Assembly: GCF_001261775.1 (NCBI RefSeq)
Contig: NZ_LN868538.1
Location: 186,001 to 250,000, forward strand
Source of the DNA: Anaeromassilibacillus senegalensis
GTDB taxonomy: Bacteria > Bacillota > Clostridia > Oscillospirales > Acutalibacteraceae
Direction: 5' to 3'
Length of the DNA stretch: 64,000 bases
A program made the translations under genes and the position numbers. The notes under the pieces are model-generated. The model did not search any database. It was not told where the DNA came from and worked only from the letters and a program-made list of their open reading frames with translations. Below, one piece after another: positions 49,221 through 59,126 of this stretch (positions within the stretch are counted from its first letter, which is position 1; the number at the start of each line of letters is the position of its first letter).

Positions 49221-50111
49221 TCACACCATCCTGACGCAACTGACTCCCTCCGGTAATACCGCCGTATCCACCGCAATCTCGTAGTCCTGATACTGCCTGG
49301 CGATTTGTACGCTCTCTTTCCGCTTAACGGATACCGTATCAAACAGCTTATATGACGGAGCGTTCCCCAGCTCGCTCTCATGGCGGAAAACAATCAACTC
49401 GCGCACGGTCATTTTTCCACGAGCCGCGGCATGGTCGTGCTCAAACATATTGACAACTGCATTCCAAAACAGTTCTAAGTCTTCTTCGGAAAAACCGGTG
49501 ACTTTCCGGGCCAAATTGGCAGAAATAAATCCTTCTGCACGATAAAGCGCATAGGGAATCACATACTTTCTTCCCATCTCCGTTCCCTTTTTTTCCGCGT
49601 CTTCTTTGGTCGTAATTGCCACACGGGTAATGGTAACCTCCTGCTGTACAACCGGGTCGATGCTTCTGGCAAAGGTCAGCTGCACCGGACCTCGAACCTG
49701 GCCGCAGTTCAGTTTTGCTTTTACAAAGGTGGTCATAACCGCACCAAAGGTCCGGATATCAAAAAAGTTTTTGCACATAAAGTCACGGATTTCCAAATCC
49801 AGATTTTCACGGTTCTTTTTGGCTTCTTTAATATTCTTAGGATCAATTTGCAGCATTTCAAACGCAGTTTCATCGCTTGCATTCAGAGGCACATTGTCCT
49901 TAATATAAATTTTATAACCCGGTTCATCTTCCTTGACGGTTTCTATGTAGTTGCGGATCTTGCGTTTAAGGCATACATCTGTAACGATGCCATGACCGGT
50001 TTCCGGATCAATACGCGGCATATTTCCGGCGTCGGGGTCTCCGTTGGGATTTCCGTTTTCCACGTCAAACAGGATTACAAATTCATAGCGGTTGCAAATC
50101 GGTTCACTCAT
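49221..50111 (-). CDS. cas7: Cascade backbone protein Cas7c (Csd2)
   Basis: 296 residues from MSEPICNRYEFVILFDVENGNPNGDPDAGNMPR, the Csd2 signature. RGPVQLTFARSIDPV and VTRVAITT-type strands and RHESELGNAPSYKLFD follow. Six to seven copies coat the crRNA in type I-C Cascade. Overlaps cas8c by eight bases. Confidence 0.96.
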   Translation of the reverse strand: MSEPICNRYEFVILFDVENGNPNGDPDAGNMPRIDPETGHGIVTDVCLKRKIRNYIETVKEDEPGYKIYIKDNVPLNASDETAFEMLQIDPKNIKEAKKNRENLDLEIRDFMCKNFFDIRTFGAVMTTFVKAKLNCGQVRGPVQLTFARSIDPVVQQEVTITRVAITTKEDAEKKGTEMGRKYVIPYALYRAEGFISANLARKVTGFSEEDLELFWNAVVNMFEHDHAAARGKMTVRELIVFRHESELGNAPSYKLFDTVSVKRKESVQIARQYQDYEIAVDTAVLPEGVSCVRMV

Positions 50112-51894
50112 TTTCAGTTCCCTCTTTCTTTTTATAGTTTGCATTTTTCTGGTGATAGTATCCCAAAATGAATACACCCTGCTCGTTCAAAGACAAGTGA
50201 ACAGGAATCGGATCATTTTCTACGTCCAGTTTTTGTAAAAGCTGCTCAATGCGTTTGTCACTGACACCACCATACGCCGCTTTGGCGATGTGGTGCTGCG
50301 AAAGCCGCAAAAGCACTGGAAAAACTGCGCCCGGCGTTGCACAGGCAGAGGTAAAATAGCGATCCCGGATCGTTGCGTTGATCCCAGGATTCGCATCCTG
50401 CTGTACTTTTTCCAAAACAGCGAACAATCGGCCTAAAACATATGCCTTGTTATTGCTTTCTTCATTTAAAGCCACTTTACATTCCTCCTGATACCCTTTA
50501 AAATTTTTCAATAGATATGCTTTAATGGTTGCCGTTTTTCTATAGCTTGCCTCATGCTCCGCACGAATTCGCAGCATAACGGCATTCATCAGCAGCGCGG
50601 GATAATTCTGCCCCATTAAAACTGCACGGGAAACCGCCCCAGCCAAAAGGGGAGAAGCGCTTTTATCTGTCGCATTTTCTGATACGGTTTCCTCCAACAT
50701 TTCTCTAATGGAAATGATCTCTCTTTCATACGCCGCATGCTCCAGTTCCAGACGTTTATAGTGCTGCTGCATATTTTCAATAAAGCTCCCGAAGGTATTG
50801 TGCAGGAAAAAACGAATGGAAAGGCGCGCCGCGTTAGGGGCAAGGCCCAAGATATAAAAATCTGTCTTAGGATTTAAAATATCCGAAAAATCAGCAATAT
50901 TTTGGCCACGCAGCAATTTTTCTACTACACTTTTAACCAGAAACTCTGCCCCTTTACTCTGGACCTGCTTTTCATCTATTGACGTTGGAGCAGGAGAGAA
51001 ATAGCCGCCAAAGACATCCTGATAAATCGGCTGAGAGCTTTCCGCCCAATAGACAACGGTGGTATCGCCCAAAACGATCCGGTGTTTTTCATCCGCTAAA
51101 AGATAGTTTAAAACCGTGGTATATGCAAAGGTCGCATATTGACTGACAGGTGCATTTAATCCTTGGCCTTCATTCCGACTTTTTTCTCGTCCATAAGATT
51201 CATATGCTGGGCCATTAAAGGATACGATAGACGCACCCATAGATTGAGCGCCCTTTACACCTTTAATACTGGGGTGCAGTCTTGCAATAGGTTGTTGCTT
51301 GCCAGTGACCAGACACTGCATCTGCGCACCGCTTTTTTCTGCATTTTTGTTCGTTTCCCACGCACACTGAATCGCTGGTACCTGATGTAAATATGCACCT
51401 CCGTCCAATTTAAAGATCAAAAATGCACCCGAAAGCAATTCATCCATATATGGCTCAAGCACCGGAGATTGCGCTGCCTGCTCCGGATTCCATTGCTCAA
51501 TAAACTGCAACAAAGCCTTCGCTTCAAGACAATCCACATCCTGTAAAATTTCCCGGTGCCGCCTTTGAAACTCCTGAAAACACTTTAGGGCTCGCTCCGG
51601 CTTTCCCTTACTGTCAATTCCAAAAATGTAGGCGGCATTCTCACATAAAAAATTGGACTTAACGCCTACCGTCTTCTTTTCCTGCTCCGGCACTTTCATC
51701 GGCCTTGGAATTTCCACGGTCTTTTTTCCGCGCAAAACGCTCTTTTTCAAGGGAATCAAACCCAAGAGCTCTCCTTGGGCAGATAGGTTGACTGCAAAAG
51801 ATATCTTTGCTGAGGAATATCCTGGGCTGGCAATGTCACACTCGTCGTTCTCCGCCAAAATTTCATAGTAACGCACCAACGACTGCAAAATCAT
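50104..51894 (-). CDS. cas8c: Cascade large subunit Cas8c (Csd1)
   Basis: 596 residues, Csd1 family: MILQSLVRYYEILAEND, LGLIPLKKSVLRGKKTV, AQSMGASIVSFNGPAYESYGREKSR-type block, VYWAESSQP, LGLAPNAARLSIRFFLHNTF and the C-terminal IDKRIEQLL-like helices. Recognises PAM in the target; an internal start may give Cas11c, as known for I-C. Overlaps cas5 by four bases. Confidence 0.95.
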   Translation of the reverse strand: MILQSLVRYYEILAENDECDIASPGYSSAKISFAVNLSAQGELLGLIPLKKSVLRGKKTVEIPRPMKVPEQEKKTVGVKSNFLCENAAYIFGIDSKGKPERALKCFQEFQRRHREILQDVDCLEAKALLQFIEQWNPEQAAQSPVLEPYMDELLSGAFLIFKLDGGAYLHQVPAIQCAWETNKNAEKSGAQMQCLVTGKQQPIARLHPSIKGVKGAQSMGASIVSFNGPAYESYGREKSRNEGQGLNAPVSQYATFAYTTVLNYLLADEKHRIVLGDTTVVYWAESSQPIYQDVFGGYFSPAPTSIDEKQVQSKGAEFLVKSVVEKLLRGQNIADFSDILNPKTDFYILGLAPNAARLSIRFFLHNTFGSFIENMQQHYKRLELEHAAYEREIISIREMLEETVSENATDKSASPLLAGAVSRAVLMGQNYPALLMNAVMLRIRAEHEASYRKTATIKAYLLKNFKGYQEECKVALNEESNNKAYVLGRLFAVLEKVQQDANPGINATIRDRYFTSACATPGAVFPVLLRLSQHHIAKAAYGGVSDKRIEQLLQKLDVENDPIPVHLSLNEQGVFILGYYHQKNANYKKKEGTENE

Positions 51895-52550
51895 CGTACC
51901 ACCTCACAGTCACGTAAATCAATTACGCCGTTTTCCATTCTGGCACGGAAAAAGACCGGCTGAATATTTTGGGAATCACTGTAGTCCATGTCGTACAACA
52001 TATATCCCAAATCCCGGCTCTCCGGGATGCCCAACGGCTCCGGCTCGTCCTCTTCCACCAGACGAAAATGCGCAGGGAATTCCCGGCAACCGAAGCACGG
52101 CATATGATAGCATTGTCCATTCCGCATCCGGCGCGCCGCAATTGCGTAATGCTTTTCCGGCGTATCACGTTCTCCCGCCTGCTGCGTCATTTCAAAATGT
52201 GCTTCAATGATGTAGCAGACGTCCTGTAACAACATAGAAGCTCGCTGTTGGATTTCCGACGAAGTATCAATATACAAAGGTTTATTCGCGCCTTCCATAA
52301 CCGATCGGACATTCCGAGCCGATATTTTACACCCTACTTCGTTTCTTCTGACGTTGGTAAACGAAATTTTTCTGCACACCTGAATCCTGTCAACTTTCCA
52401 TTTAATCGCCGGTTTCCAGTAAATCGCCTCTATGATACCTCTTGCGGCGGAAGGAGTGATCACATCATAACTGACGCGTTCCACCTTCATTTCGGGGCGG
52501 GTAAAAAGCGCATATTTGCCCCAAACTTTCAATTTAATGCCATATCCCAA
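51891..52550 (-). CDS. cas5c: crRNA-processing protein Cas5c
   Basis: 219 residues. KLKVWGKYALFTRPEMKVERVSYDVITPSAARGIIEAIYWKPAI is the Cas5d/Cas5c opening. In I-C, Cas5 replaces Cas6 as pre-crRNA endonuclease; the likely catalytic Tyr/Lys/His lie in the N-terminal part. CFGCREFPAHF is also typical. Sits 13 bp downstream of cas3. Confidence 0.95.
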   Translation of the reverse strand: MGYGIKLKVWGKYALFTRPEMKVERVSYDVITPSAARGIIEAIYWKPAIKWKVDRIQVCRKISFTNVRRNEVGCKISARNVRSVMEGANKPLYIDTSSEIQQRASMLLQDVCYIIEAHFEMTQQAGERDTPEKHYAIAARRMRNGQCYHMPCFGCREFPAHFRLVEEDEPEPLGIPESRDLGYMLYDMDYSDSQNIQPVFFRARMENGVIDLRDCEVVR

Positions 52551-52563
52551 ATCAAGTCCCCCT

Positions 52564-54717
52564 TTATGTTATAATTCCGATTCCACTGGATGCCAGGGCA
52601 TCCAACCCGAGTTGCTCACTATATCTTTCATCGTTTAGTAAGACTGCGGTTTTTCCACAAATATATGTAATGGCTCCGGCGTCTCGCAAACAGTCAAATT
52701 CCTGCTGATATGTTATTGCAGCATAGGGCTGCAAGCGACGCAGTAAATCGCGGTTCGGCCCCTTCGCAAGTTCCTGAACCCATTGCTTTACGCGCTCTTC
52801 TTTGGCGATAATGACAGGAACAGTATTTTCTTTGATCATCTTGAATTTTTTCGCTATTTCTGGAAAATTACATAAAAATCCAAATTCAGTCCGGCTGGAC
52901 TCCAGTTCATCCACAATTTGGGGTATATCCAAGCCCTCCGGCCCCTCTACTTTATACAGTTCAGTAAAATACGCATGGATCGCTTCCGGAGACGACAGGT
53001 CTTCATGATGGCGCATCACAAATTGCGCCGCTTTCAACGGCCGTCCCTGTGCATGTGGTCGATTGGCATATTGTTCTTCCGGATCAAATACAAACACATC
53101 GCTGATTCCTCTTTTTCCCTCGCGGTTACATCGGCCCGCCGCCTGCACCAGAGAATCCAGACCTGCCATTGCACGGTATACCACGGGGAAATCCACATCC
53201 ACGCCCGCTTCGATCAACCGCGTCGCGACCACTTTGCAGGGTTTTCCCTCTTTTAAGCGCGATTTTATCTCCGCAATCACCCTCTTACGGTGCATCGGAT
53301 ACATCAAAGTGGAAAGATGGTAGCATCTATCCCCTTCCAGCAACTGATACAAATCCCGCGCCTGCTTCCGGTTGTCCACAATACATAGCGCCTGCTGGGC
53401 CTGTCCCATCTCTTCCGCGAGCATTTGGTTATACATCGCTCCCCGATAGATCAATCGTGTCCGCCGGAAAAAGTCGTACAGTTCCCGAGTATTTTTACAG
53501 ATTTCCTGCATTGGCATATTCGGTGGGAAAAAGGGCTGCAACGCCGGCTGCGTCGCGCTGCACAGAACCGCCGTACATCGGTAATTCGCCACCAATTCCG
53601 CAATGGCTCTGACACAGGGTAATAAGTATTCTGTCGGCAGCATCTGCGCCTCATCAAATACCACCACACTGTTCGCTATACTGTGCAGCTTCCGGCATCG
53701 GGATGATTTACAGGCAAACAAGGATTCAAAAAACTGCACATTCGTCGTAACAATCACGGGCATATCCCAATTTTCCGCCGCCAGCTTTTGTACTTTTAGC
53801 ACATCATTTTCCCGGTCTTCTTCAAAATCAAAGTTGGAGTGGTGTTCCAAAACATTTTCTTCTCCCAAAACGGATTTAAATTCGCCTGCGTTCTGTTCGA
53901 TAATGCTGGTATAGGGGATAACGTAGATCACACGGTCCATTCTGTTGCGTATTGCATGCCGCAGCGCAAAGGCAAGGGATGACCATGTTTTTCCCCCGCC
54001 TGTCGGGACAGTAAGTGAAAACAACCCTCTGTCTGAATCGGCAGCCTCCAGACAGTTTTGTAAAATCTCATTTCTCTTAATGTGGATGGGTTTCGTGGCT
54101 CCCGCAAAGGTTTTCAGCTTCTGATCCAATTTATCCCTCAGGTACTCCAATGAAACCTGACTTTGCACGCGTCCTGTATGGCCGCCTTTCATAAAGGTTT
54201 CTGTATCGAGAAAATCCGCATCCACCAGACAGGAATACAGCATACGGATAAAAAAGGATATGGAAAAGCCCGCCTTATAGAGCGGCTGGAAGGGCTGTTT
54301 TTGGGGCAGCGGCGGCAGTGTATTTTCATCGTAAAAAGCGCTGTAGTCTTCGACTTTGCGTTTCAAACGGCCACATAGGGTCGCCTCTGCCTGCGTATCC
54401 GTGGGATTGCCTCCGTTTGGCAGCCCTCCATGGTGGCCTGCAATGCAATAGGCCAACCACATTCCCATACCCGGTATCATCTTATTAACAATTTGTGCAC
54501 CGGCGGTGGAATGGTCCACATGGATATTGGCGCCATGGATTCGTTTTTGAAACGCTTCGGTATACTTTCCCGCATCATGCAACAGCGCACAGAGCGCTCC
54601 ATATTCCCCGTCGCCAAAACAGTCTGCAAACTGCTCCGCCAATTCTGCTGTTTCCTGTGAATGTTGTAAAATGCTCTGTTCTGTCCCATCGTTTGTATTT
54701 ATATGGGCTATATACAC
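52564..54717 (-). CDS. cas3: CRISPR helicase-nuclease Cas3
   Basis: 717 residues. HD nuclease: SQETAELAEQFADCFG, ALLHDAGKYTEAFQ, CIAGHHGG. SF2 helicase: TVPTGGGKTWSSLAFALRHA (Walker A), VVFDEAQML, SATQPALQPF, and motif VI VQAAGRCNREG. All needed residues are present, so interference should be functional. First gene of the I-C operon. Confidence 0.96.
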   Translation of the reverse strand: MYIAHINTNDGTEQSILQHSQETAELAEQFADCFGDGEYGALCALLHDAGKYTEAFQKRIHGANIHVDHSTAGAQIVNKMIPGMGMWLAYCIAGHHGGLPNGGNPTDTQAEATLCGRLKRKVEDYSAFYDENTLPPLPQKQPFQPLYKAGFSISFFIRMLYSCLVDADFLDTETFMKGGHTGRVQSQVSLEYLRDKLDQKLKTFAGATKPIHIKRNEILQNCLEAADSDRGLFSLTVPTGGGKTWSSLAFALRHAIRNRMDRVIYVIPYTSIIEQNAGEFKSVLGEENVLEHHSNFDFEEDRENDVLKVQKLAAENWDMPVIVTTNVQFFESLFACKSSRCRKLHSIANSVVVFDEAQMLPTEYLLPCVRAIAELVANYRCTAVLCSATQPALQPFFPPNMPMQEICKNTRELYDFFRRTRLIYRGAMYNQMLAEEMGQAQQALCIVDNRKQARDLYQLLEGDRCYHLSTLMYPMHRKRVIAEIKSRLKEGKPCKVVATRLIEAGVDVDFPVVYRAMAGLDSLVQAAGRCNREGKRGISDVFVFDPEEQYANRPHAQGRPLKAAQFVMRHHEDLSSPEAIHAYFTELYKVEGPEGLDIPQIVDELESSRTEFGFLCNFPEIAKKFKMIKENTVPVIIAKEERVKQWVQELAKGPNRDLLRRLQPYAAITYQQEFDCLRDAGAITYICGKTAVLLNDERYSEQLGLDALASSGIGIIT

Positions 54718-54884
54718 GATTTCACCTCCTGATTTCAGGAATATTCTGGTACAAGTATAACATATTCACCCTATTAATGACAGAATAATATTTTATTTTG
54801 CAATTTTTACAGTTTTGGTCCTAAAATTTCTATCAAACATTAAGTCGCTTGGGCTGTATACCCTATCTTTCAAGCCACACAAAG

Positions 54885-54935
54885 AAAACCCTGACGATAA
54901 AACAGTCCTATCACTGCTGTATCGTCAGGGTTTTT
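54885..54935. terminator. Bidirectional terminator between trxB and the CRISPR operon
   Basis: AAAACCCTGACGATA (54885-54899) pairs with TATCGTCAGGGTTTT, ending in T5 on the plus strand and A/T on the other. Ends trxB transcription ahead of cas3. Confidence 0.85.
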
Positions 54936-54953
54936 CATCGCCAAACTGTCAAT

Positions 54954-55874
54954 TTATTTTTTGGTAAGATACTCTTCTGTCATGTGCGCGGCTACTGCGC
55001 CATCAGAAACTGCTGTTACAACCTGGCGCAAAACCTTTTGACGTACGTCGCCAGCGGCAAAGACACCCGGTAAATTTGTTTCTGTACTTTCTCCTGCATC
55101 AATATATCCTGCCGGGGTCAATCGGAGCGATTCTTTCACAAGTCCAGTATTCGGAATATTTCCCACTGCGATAAAAACGCCATCGCAGGTCAGTTCTTTT
55201 TGCTCTTCCGTCTTAACATTTTTCACGCGGATACCGGTTACTTTTCCGTTTTCCAAAATCTTCTCCACGACGGAATCCCATACAAACTCTACGTTTTCAC
55301 ACTTTTCCAACGGCTTCAGGTACGCTTTTGACGCTCTGAGCGTATCGCGCCTATGCACCAAATAGATCTTTTCGCATATCTTGGATAGAAAAACTGTATC
55401 CGCAGCCGCGGTATCTCCACCGCCAATGACAGCAACTGTCTTTCCTTTATAAAACATTCCATCACAGGTTGCGCAATAGGAAACACCTTTCCCGCGCAAG
55501 TTCTTTTCGTTTGGCAATCCCAGTTCTCGCGGAGAAGCGCCAAGTGCCAAAATCACGGCGCTGCTCTCATATTTCTCGCCATCTTCTGTACAAATTTTTT
55601 TGACTGGGGCGTCTAAATGCAACGAAGAAACCTGTGCAAAAACACTGACTGCACCAAAACGTTCCGCCTGTTTCTGCATTTCCATGGCCAACTCAAATCC
55701 ATTTACGCCGTCTGCAAACCCCGGGTAATTGTCAATTTGGTCAGTAGTCCCCATCTGTCCACCTGGTGCCATTGCTTCTATAATTAAAGTGGAAAGTGCC
55801 GCGCGGGCACAGTACAGAGCCGCCGTATATCCAGCCGGCCCTCCGCCGACAACGATGACATCGTATTGATTCAT
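54954..55874 (-). CDS. trxB: Thioredoxin reductase
   Basis: 306 residues from MNQYDVIVVGGGPAGYTAALY (GAAGGAGG upstream). FAD site GGGPAG, redox-active CATCDG (Cys-Ala-Thr-Cys), NADPH site GGGDTAAAD, second FAD motif GVFAAGDVRQK. Reduces thioredoxin with NADPH. Monocistronic. Confidence 0.95.
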   Translation of the reverse strand: MNQYDVIVVGGGPAGYTAALYCARAALSTLIIEAMAPGGQMGTTDQIDNYPGFADGVNGFELAMEMQKQAERFGAVSVFAQVSSLHLDAPVKKICTEDGEKYESSAVILALGASPRELGLPNEKNLRGKGVSYCATCDGMFYKGKTVAVIGGGDTAAADTVFLSKICEKIYLVHRRDTLRASKAYLKPLEKCENVEFVWDSVVEKILENGKVTGIRVKNVKTEEQKELTCDGVFIAVGNIPNTGLVKESLRLTPAGYIDAGESTETNLPGVFAAGDVRQKVLRQVVTAVSDGAVAAHMTEEYLTKK

Positions 55875-57489
55875 ACCGAATCCTCCTTCATACAGTCTAT
55901 GTTCAGTTTGGCTGCTTTTCCTATCCTTATTATACACAACTTGTACACAAAATAGAAGAAAAAGGAAAACATAAAAACAGAAGCTCCGGTAACATTAATT
56001 ACCAGAGCTTCCTTATTCAGAGCTATCGAACAAATTATGATCCTCTTACTATCTAAATACCTTTTCAGGTCTTTGGAATTTTAGTACATGGGAACCATTG
56101 GAATCATTCCTTATCTTCCCACGATTCTGGAATCTTACGCGTGTTTGAAACTATATTTTAGAACTACCCAAATAATACTTCATGTTCATGCTGAACTACT
56201 TTTTAATAAAAGTTAACCGGGTTTTAAAGTATAGATCACGCTATTCCGAATAAAGGAGTTTGTTTGTGCAAACCATTGGTTGATTCTTAATACAGATCGT
56301 ATCCTTTCTCAATTCATGGTCGGCTAAAAATTCAATTGCCCTTTGGACTCATTCCTTTTCGCGTTATTTTATAAAAACGAGATAATGAATGATACCGTTC
56401 TTTTGCAAAATCAGCTTGTGAATAAATCAAATTTCCCGCGCGGGTCCTTTTTTACTCTCTGATCTTTGCTAGAAACGATCGCCTTTAGAAAATTCTGCAT
56501 CATCAGTTCTCTCTTCAACTTACGATTTATTCCAATCTTTTCGTTTTCAAAAACTATATGCAGGTTTCTTCCGGCATTCAACCTAAACAAGTACTTCACT
56601 CTACCAGCGATACAGGCTTCTAGGCTTTCTGGTTACAAATTCCCTGTTGATCCAATTGGACCGCTCACTTTCATTCTGCTTTTATTCTGTACCTTCTCAA
56701 AAGAAATCCAGCTTACAGGCATTATCGGTTTTTCAATTACAGCTTTCTTTTTCGACTGGTTGGCTGTTTTCTTCCTCCTGTTTTCGCTCCGGTCTTTTCA
56801 GAATCCGGCATTACAGGCTCTCCGTTATACAGTTACAACCCCTCTAAAAACGAAATACTGATTGTAGACCTCATCCTGTCTTTCGTTCTGTCCTTTTTTA
56901 AAGATTTCCAGGTTTACAGACTATTTGAGTGTTGCGATGCAATTTTCTCCAGAATACTGACCGATTGCTCTATCCTGCTTTCAGTTACCGGTGTCTGTGG
57001 TTGCTCATTTGGATTCTCCAGCTTTTCCTCTATGCGATAAACACTGTATTTTCCAACCTGTTTATACTTTGCACTTTGGTAACAGCTGGTATCTCATTGG
57101 TTGCAAATAAATAAAATTGATTATTTAGGATAGACTAATCAATTTTCAGGAATACAGCTTCCACTGTTGGGGATCTTATTGTTCAGAAGTGCAAGCCCGA
57201 CAGACTGCACTTTGAAACTGTATACTTTCTGTGTCCATGGGACTCACCCTTTCTCTTAAAAGCTACCTTTACATGAAAGAGACCTTTTCAATAGCCGATG
57301 CCTTTTCCCTATTGCTTCTCATGGTACCATTTTTGTAATACCACCAAAGCGTTTACTTATCTGGCATCTTAATTCTTTTTCTCTCCCCTGTTTCTGTCTA
57401 TATTATAAGCCCCGTTTTTGTGAATGTCAATACTTTTTTTAAACTTTTTAGCGTTTATATATAGATAATTTTATAACAAAAGATTTCTG
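55875..57489. other. Gene-poor, degenerate region of about 1.6 kb
   Basis: No open frame here has both a ribosome-binding site and a recognisable family. The plus strand is pyrimidine-rich from 56440 to 57110. On the minus strand recurring GCCTGTA-type segments (about 56606, 56716 and 56814, roughly 100 bp apart) give short PVMP/PVSW-like fragments broken by stops, as from a decayed repeat protein. A hairpin lies at about 55981-56012 (GAAGCTC / GAGCTTC arms). Confidence 0.5.
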
Positions 57490-57518
57490 TTGACTTAGCG
57501 TTCCTGGAAAGGTAAAAT
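57490..57518 (+). promoter_or_regulatory. Promoter of the DUF1292 gene
   Basis: TTGACT (57490-57495), 17 bp, TAAAAT (57513-57518), 38 bp before the ATG. Confidence 0.75.
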
Positions 57519-57555
57519 AAATAACGAAGATCAATCTGTAAAGGAGATGACCCCA

Positions 57556-57855
57556 ATGAACGAAGAATTCGGCGCTGATCTGATTACATTGATCGATGAC
57601 GAGGGTGAAGAACACGAGTTTGAAATCCTCGATGTAATTGATAACGATGAAGGCTGCTTCTACGCGTTGCTTCCTACCTTTGACGATCCGCAGGATGAGC
57701 TGGAATCGGAAGGCACCTATTACATCTTCGAGGCAATCGAAGAGGACGGCGAGCAGCAGCTTGCGGAAGTGGAAGACGAAGAACTGCTGGACCGCCTTGC
57801 GGAAATCTTTGAAAAGCATTTTGAAGAGCTCTACGAAGAAGAACCAGAAGATTAA
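57556..57855 (+). CDS. DUF1292 (YrzB-like) acidic protein
   Basis: 99 residues from MNEEFGADLITLIDDEGEEHEFEILD. Conserved DUF1292 pattern: L-x-D-E-G-x-E-x-x-F-x-x-L-x-x-x-x-x-x-x-x-x-Y-x-x-L-x-P, ending in an acidic coiled tail (EEELYEEEPED-like). Widespread in Firmicutes, function unknown. GGAGATGA upstream. A structured RNA follows directly. Confidence 0.88.
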   Translation: MNEEFGADLITLIDDEGEEHEFEILDVIDNDEGCFYALLPTFDDPQDELESEGTYYIFEAIEEDGEQQLAEVEDEELLDRLAEIFEKHFEELYEEEPED

Positions 57856-57863
57856 ATGTTCCC

Positions 57864-58015
57864 CCTGCCTGGTGCGTGGACTTGTGTATAAATAACCCTA
57901 CACTTTTAAATCGGGAGCTTAGCTCCGGCGGCGGACCGCAGACCTCCCGGCCTTGTGCTGGAAGAAGGGAGTGGAAAACCGTTGGGCGGGCACCCACCTG
58001 TCTTTCGTAGGCAGG
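57864..58015 (+). ncRNA. ssrS: Structured ncRNA, probably 6S RNA
   Basis: Between the DUF1292 and degV genes. The ends CCTGCCT (57864-57870) and AGGCAGG (58009-58015) form a closing helix; GGGAGCTTAGCTCC forms an internal hairpin and GGGCGGGCACCCACCTG resembles the 3' half of firmicute 6S RNAs. Called from shape and context only; covariance search not possible here. Confidence 0.5.
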
Positions 58016-58058
58016 TTATTTCGCACATTACGGCCAGGCGGGATTCATTTAAAAAATC

Positions 58059-58090
58059 AGGCTCCTGTTTTTGACAGGAGCCTTTTGTTT
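58059..58090 (+). terminator. Terminator upstream of degV genes
   Basis: AGGCTCCTGT (58059-58068), TTTTG loop, ACAGGAGCCT (58074-58083), then TTTGTTTT. Ends the structured RNA/DUF1292 transcript. Confidence 0.88.
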
Positions 58091-58112
58091 TATCCAGTCA
58101 GCGTTCCAGTCT

Positions 58113-58141
58113 TTGACAGACGTTTTGGGATCGAGTATAAT
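58113..58141 (+). promoter_or_regulatory. Consensus SigA promoter of degV genes
   Basis: TTGACA (58113-58118), 17 bp, TATAAT (58136-58141). Full consensus in both boxes. Confidence 0.88.
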
Positions 58142-58209
58142 ATTGGATAATCCATTGATGGACATTTGACCCAAAATGGAAGTTGTTATGGACAAAAGGA
58201 GCTGAATTT

Positions 58210-59085
58210 ATGAGCGGTTATCAAATCATTACCGATTCCAATACAGACCTAACCCCCGCGCTGGTGGAGGAACTGGACGTGCACGTAATCCCGATGGAGT
58301 ATACATTGGGCGGAACTACCTATTTGCAGTACCCCGACGAGCGCGAGCTTCCTACCAAAGAGGTATACGAACGCCTGTCCGCCGGAGAGGTTGCCACTAC
58401 CAACCAGATCAATTCCCTGACTTTTACAGAGACATTTGAGCCATACCTGCAAAAGGGCTTGGACATTCTATATATTGGGTTCTCCTCCGGACTTTCCGGA
58501 ACATATAACTGCTCCCGCCTGGTGGCGCAGGAGCTTACGGAAAAATACCCGGACCGCAAAATCCTGGTTGCAGATTCTCTCGCGGCATCCATGGGAGAAG
58601 GCCTGCTGGTCTACAACGCGGTGCAGCAGAAAAACGCCGGGCGTTCCATCGATGAACTGTACCAATGGGTTATGGACAACCGCAACCGGCTGGCGCACTG
58701 GTTCACAGTGGACGATCTGAACTTTCTCAAGCGCGGCGGACGCGTCTCCGGTGCGGCGGCCATGTTCGGCACGATGTTGGGCATCAAACCCGTGCTGCAT
58801 GTAGATGACAAGGGCCATTTGATTCCGGTGGAAAAGATTCGCGGACGGCGGCAGTCTTTGAACGCACTTGTGGACCACATGGCAAAGACGGTGGAATGTC
58901 CGGAAGAACAGACGGTTTTCATCAGCCATGGAAATGCATTGGAAGACGCAGAATATGTTGCGGAACAAGTAAAATCGCGCTTTCATGTAAAGAATACCTA
59001 TATCAACTATATTGGACCGGTCATCGGTTCGCATTCCGGACCCGGTACCATCGCGTTGTTTTTCCTTGGAAAGAGTAAAGACTGA
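58210..59085 (+). CDS. DegV family fatty-acid-binding protein, copy 1
   Basis: 291 residues from MSGYQIITDSNTDLTPALVEEL. Two-domain DegV fold: YIGFSSGLSGTYN (fatty-acid carboxylate site with Ser), LNFLKRGGRVSGAAAMFGTMLGIKPVLHV, GPVIGSHSGPGTIALFF. Firmicute DegV/FakB proteins present fatty acids to FakA kinase; no fakA is in the window. Followed by a paralogue 41 bp downstream. Confidence 0.92.
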   Translation: MSGYQIITDSNTDLTPALVEELDVHVIPMEYTLGGTTYLQYPDERELPTKEVYERLSAGEVATTNQINSLTFTETFEPYLQKGLDILYIGFSSGLSGTYNCSRLVAQELTEKYPDRKILVADSLAASMGEGLLVYNAVQQKNAGRSIDELYQWVMDNRNRLAHWFTVDDLNFLKRGGRVSGAAAMFGTMLGIKPVLHVDDKGHLIPVEKIRGRRQSLNALVDHMAKTVECPEEQTVFISHGNALEDAEYVAEQVKSRFHVKNTYINYIGPVIGSHSGPGTIALFFLGKSKD

Positions 59086-59126
59086 GCAGTTTTCCGCTGC
59101 CGCCCAAAGGAAAGGAAACGATCTGT

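Noticed and set aside
56466..56861. 131-codon plus-strand hydrophobic frame in the gene-poor region
   Set aside because: Composition reflects the pyrimidine-rich strand; no ribosome-binding site and no recognisable domain.
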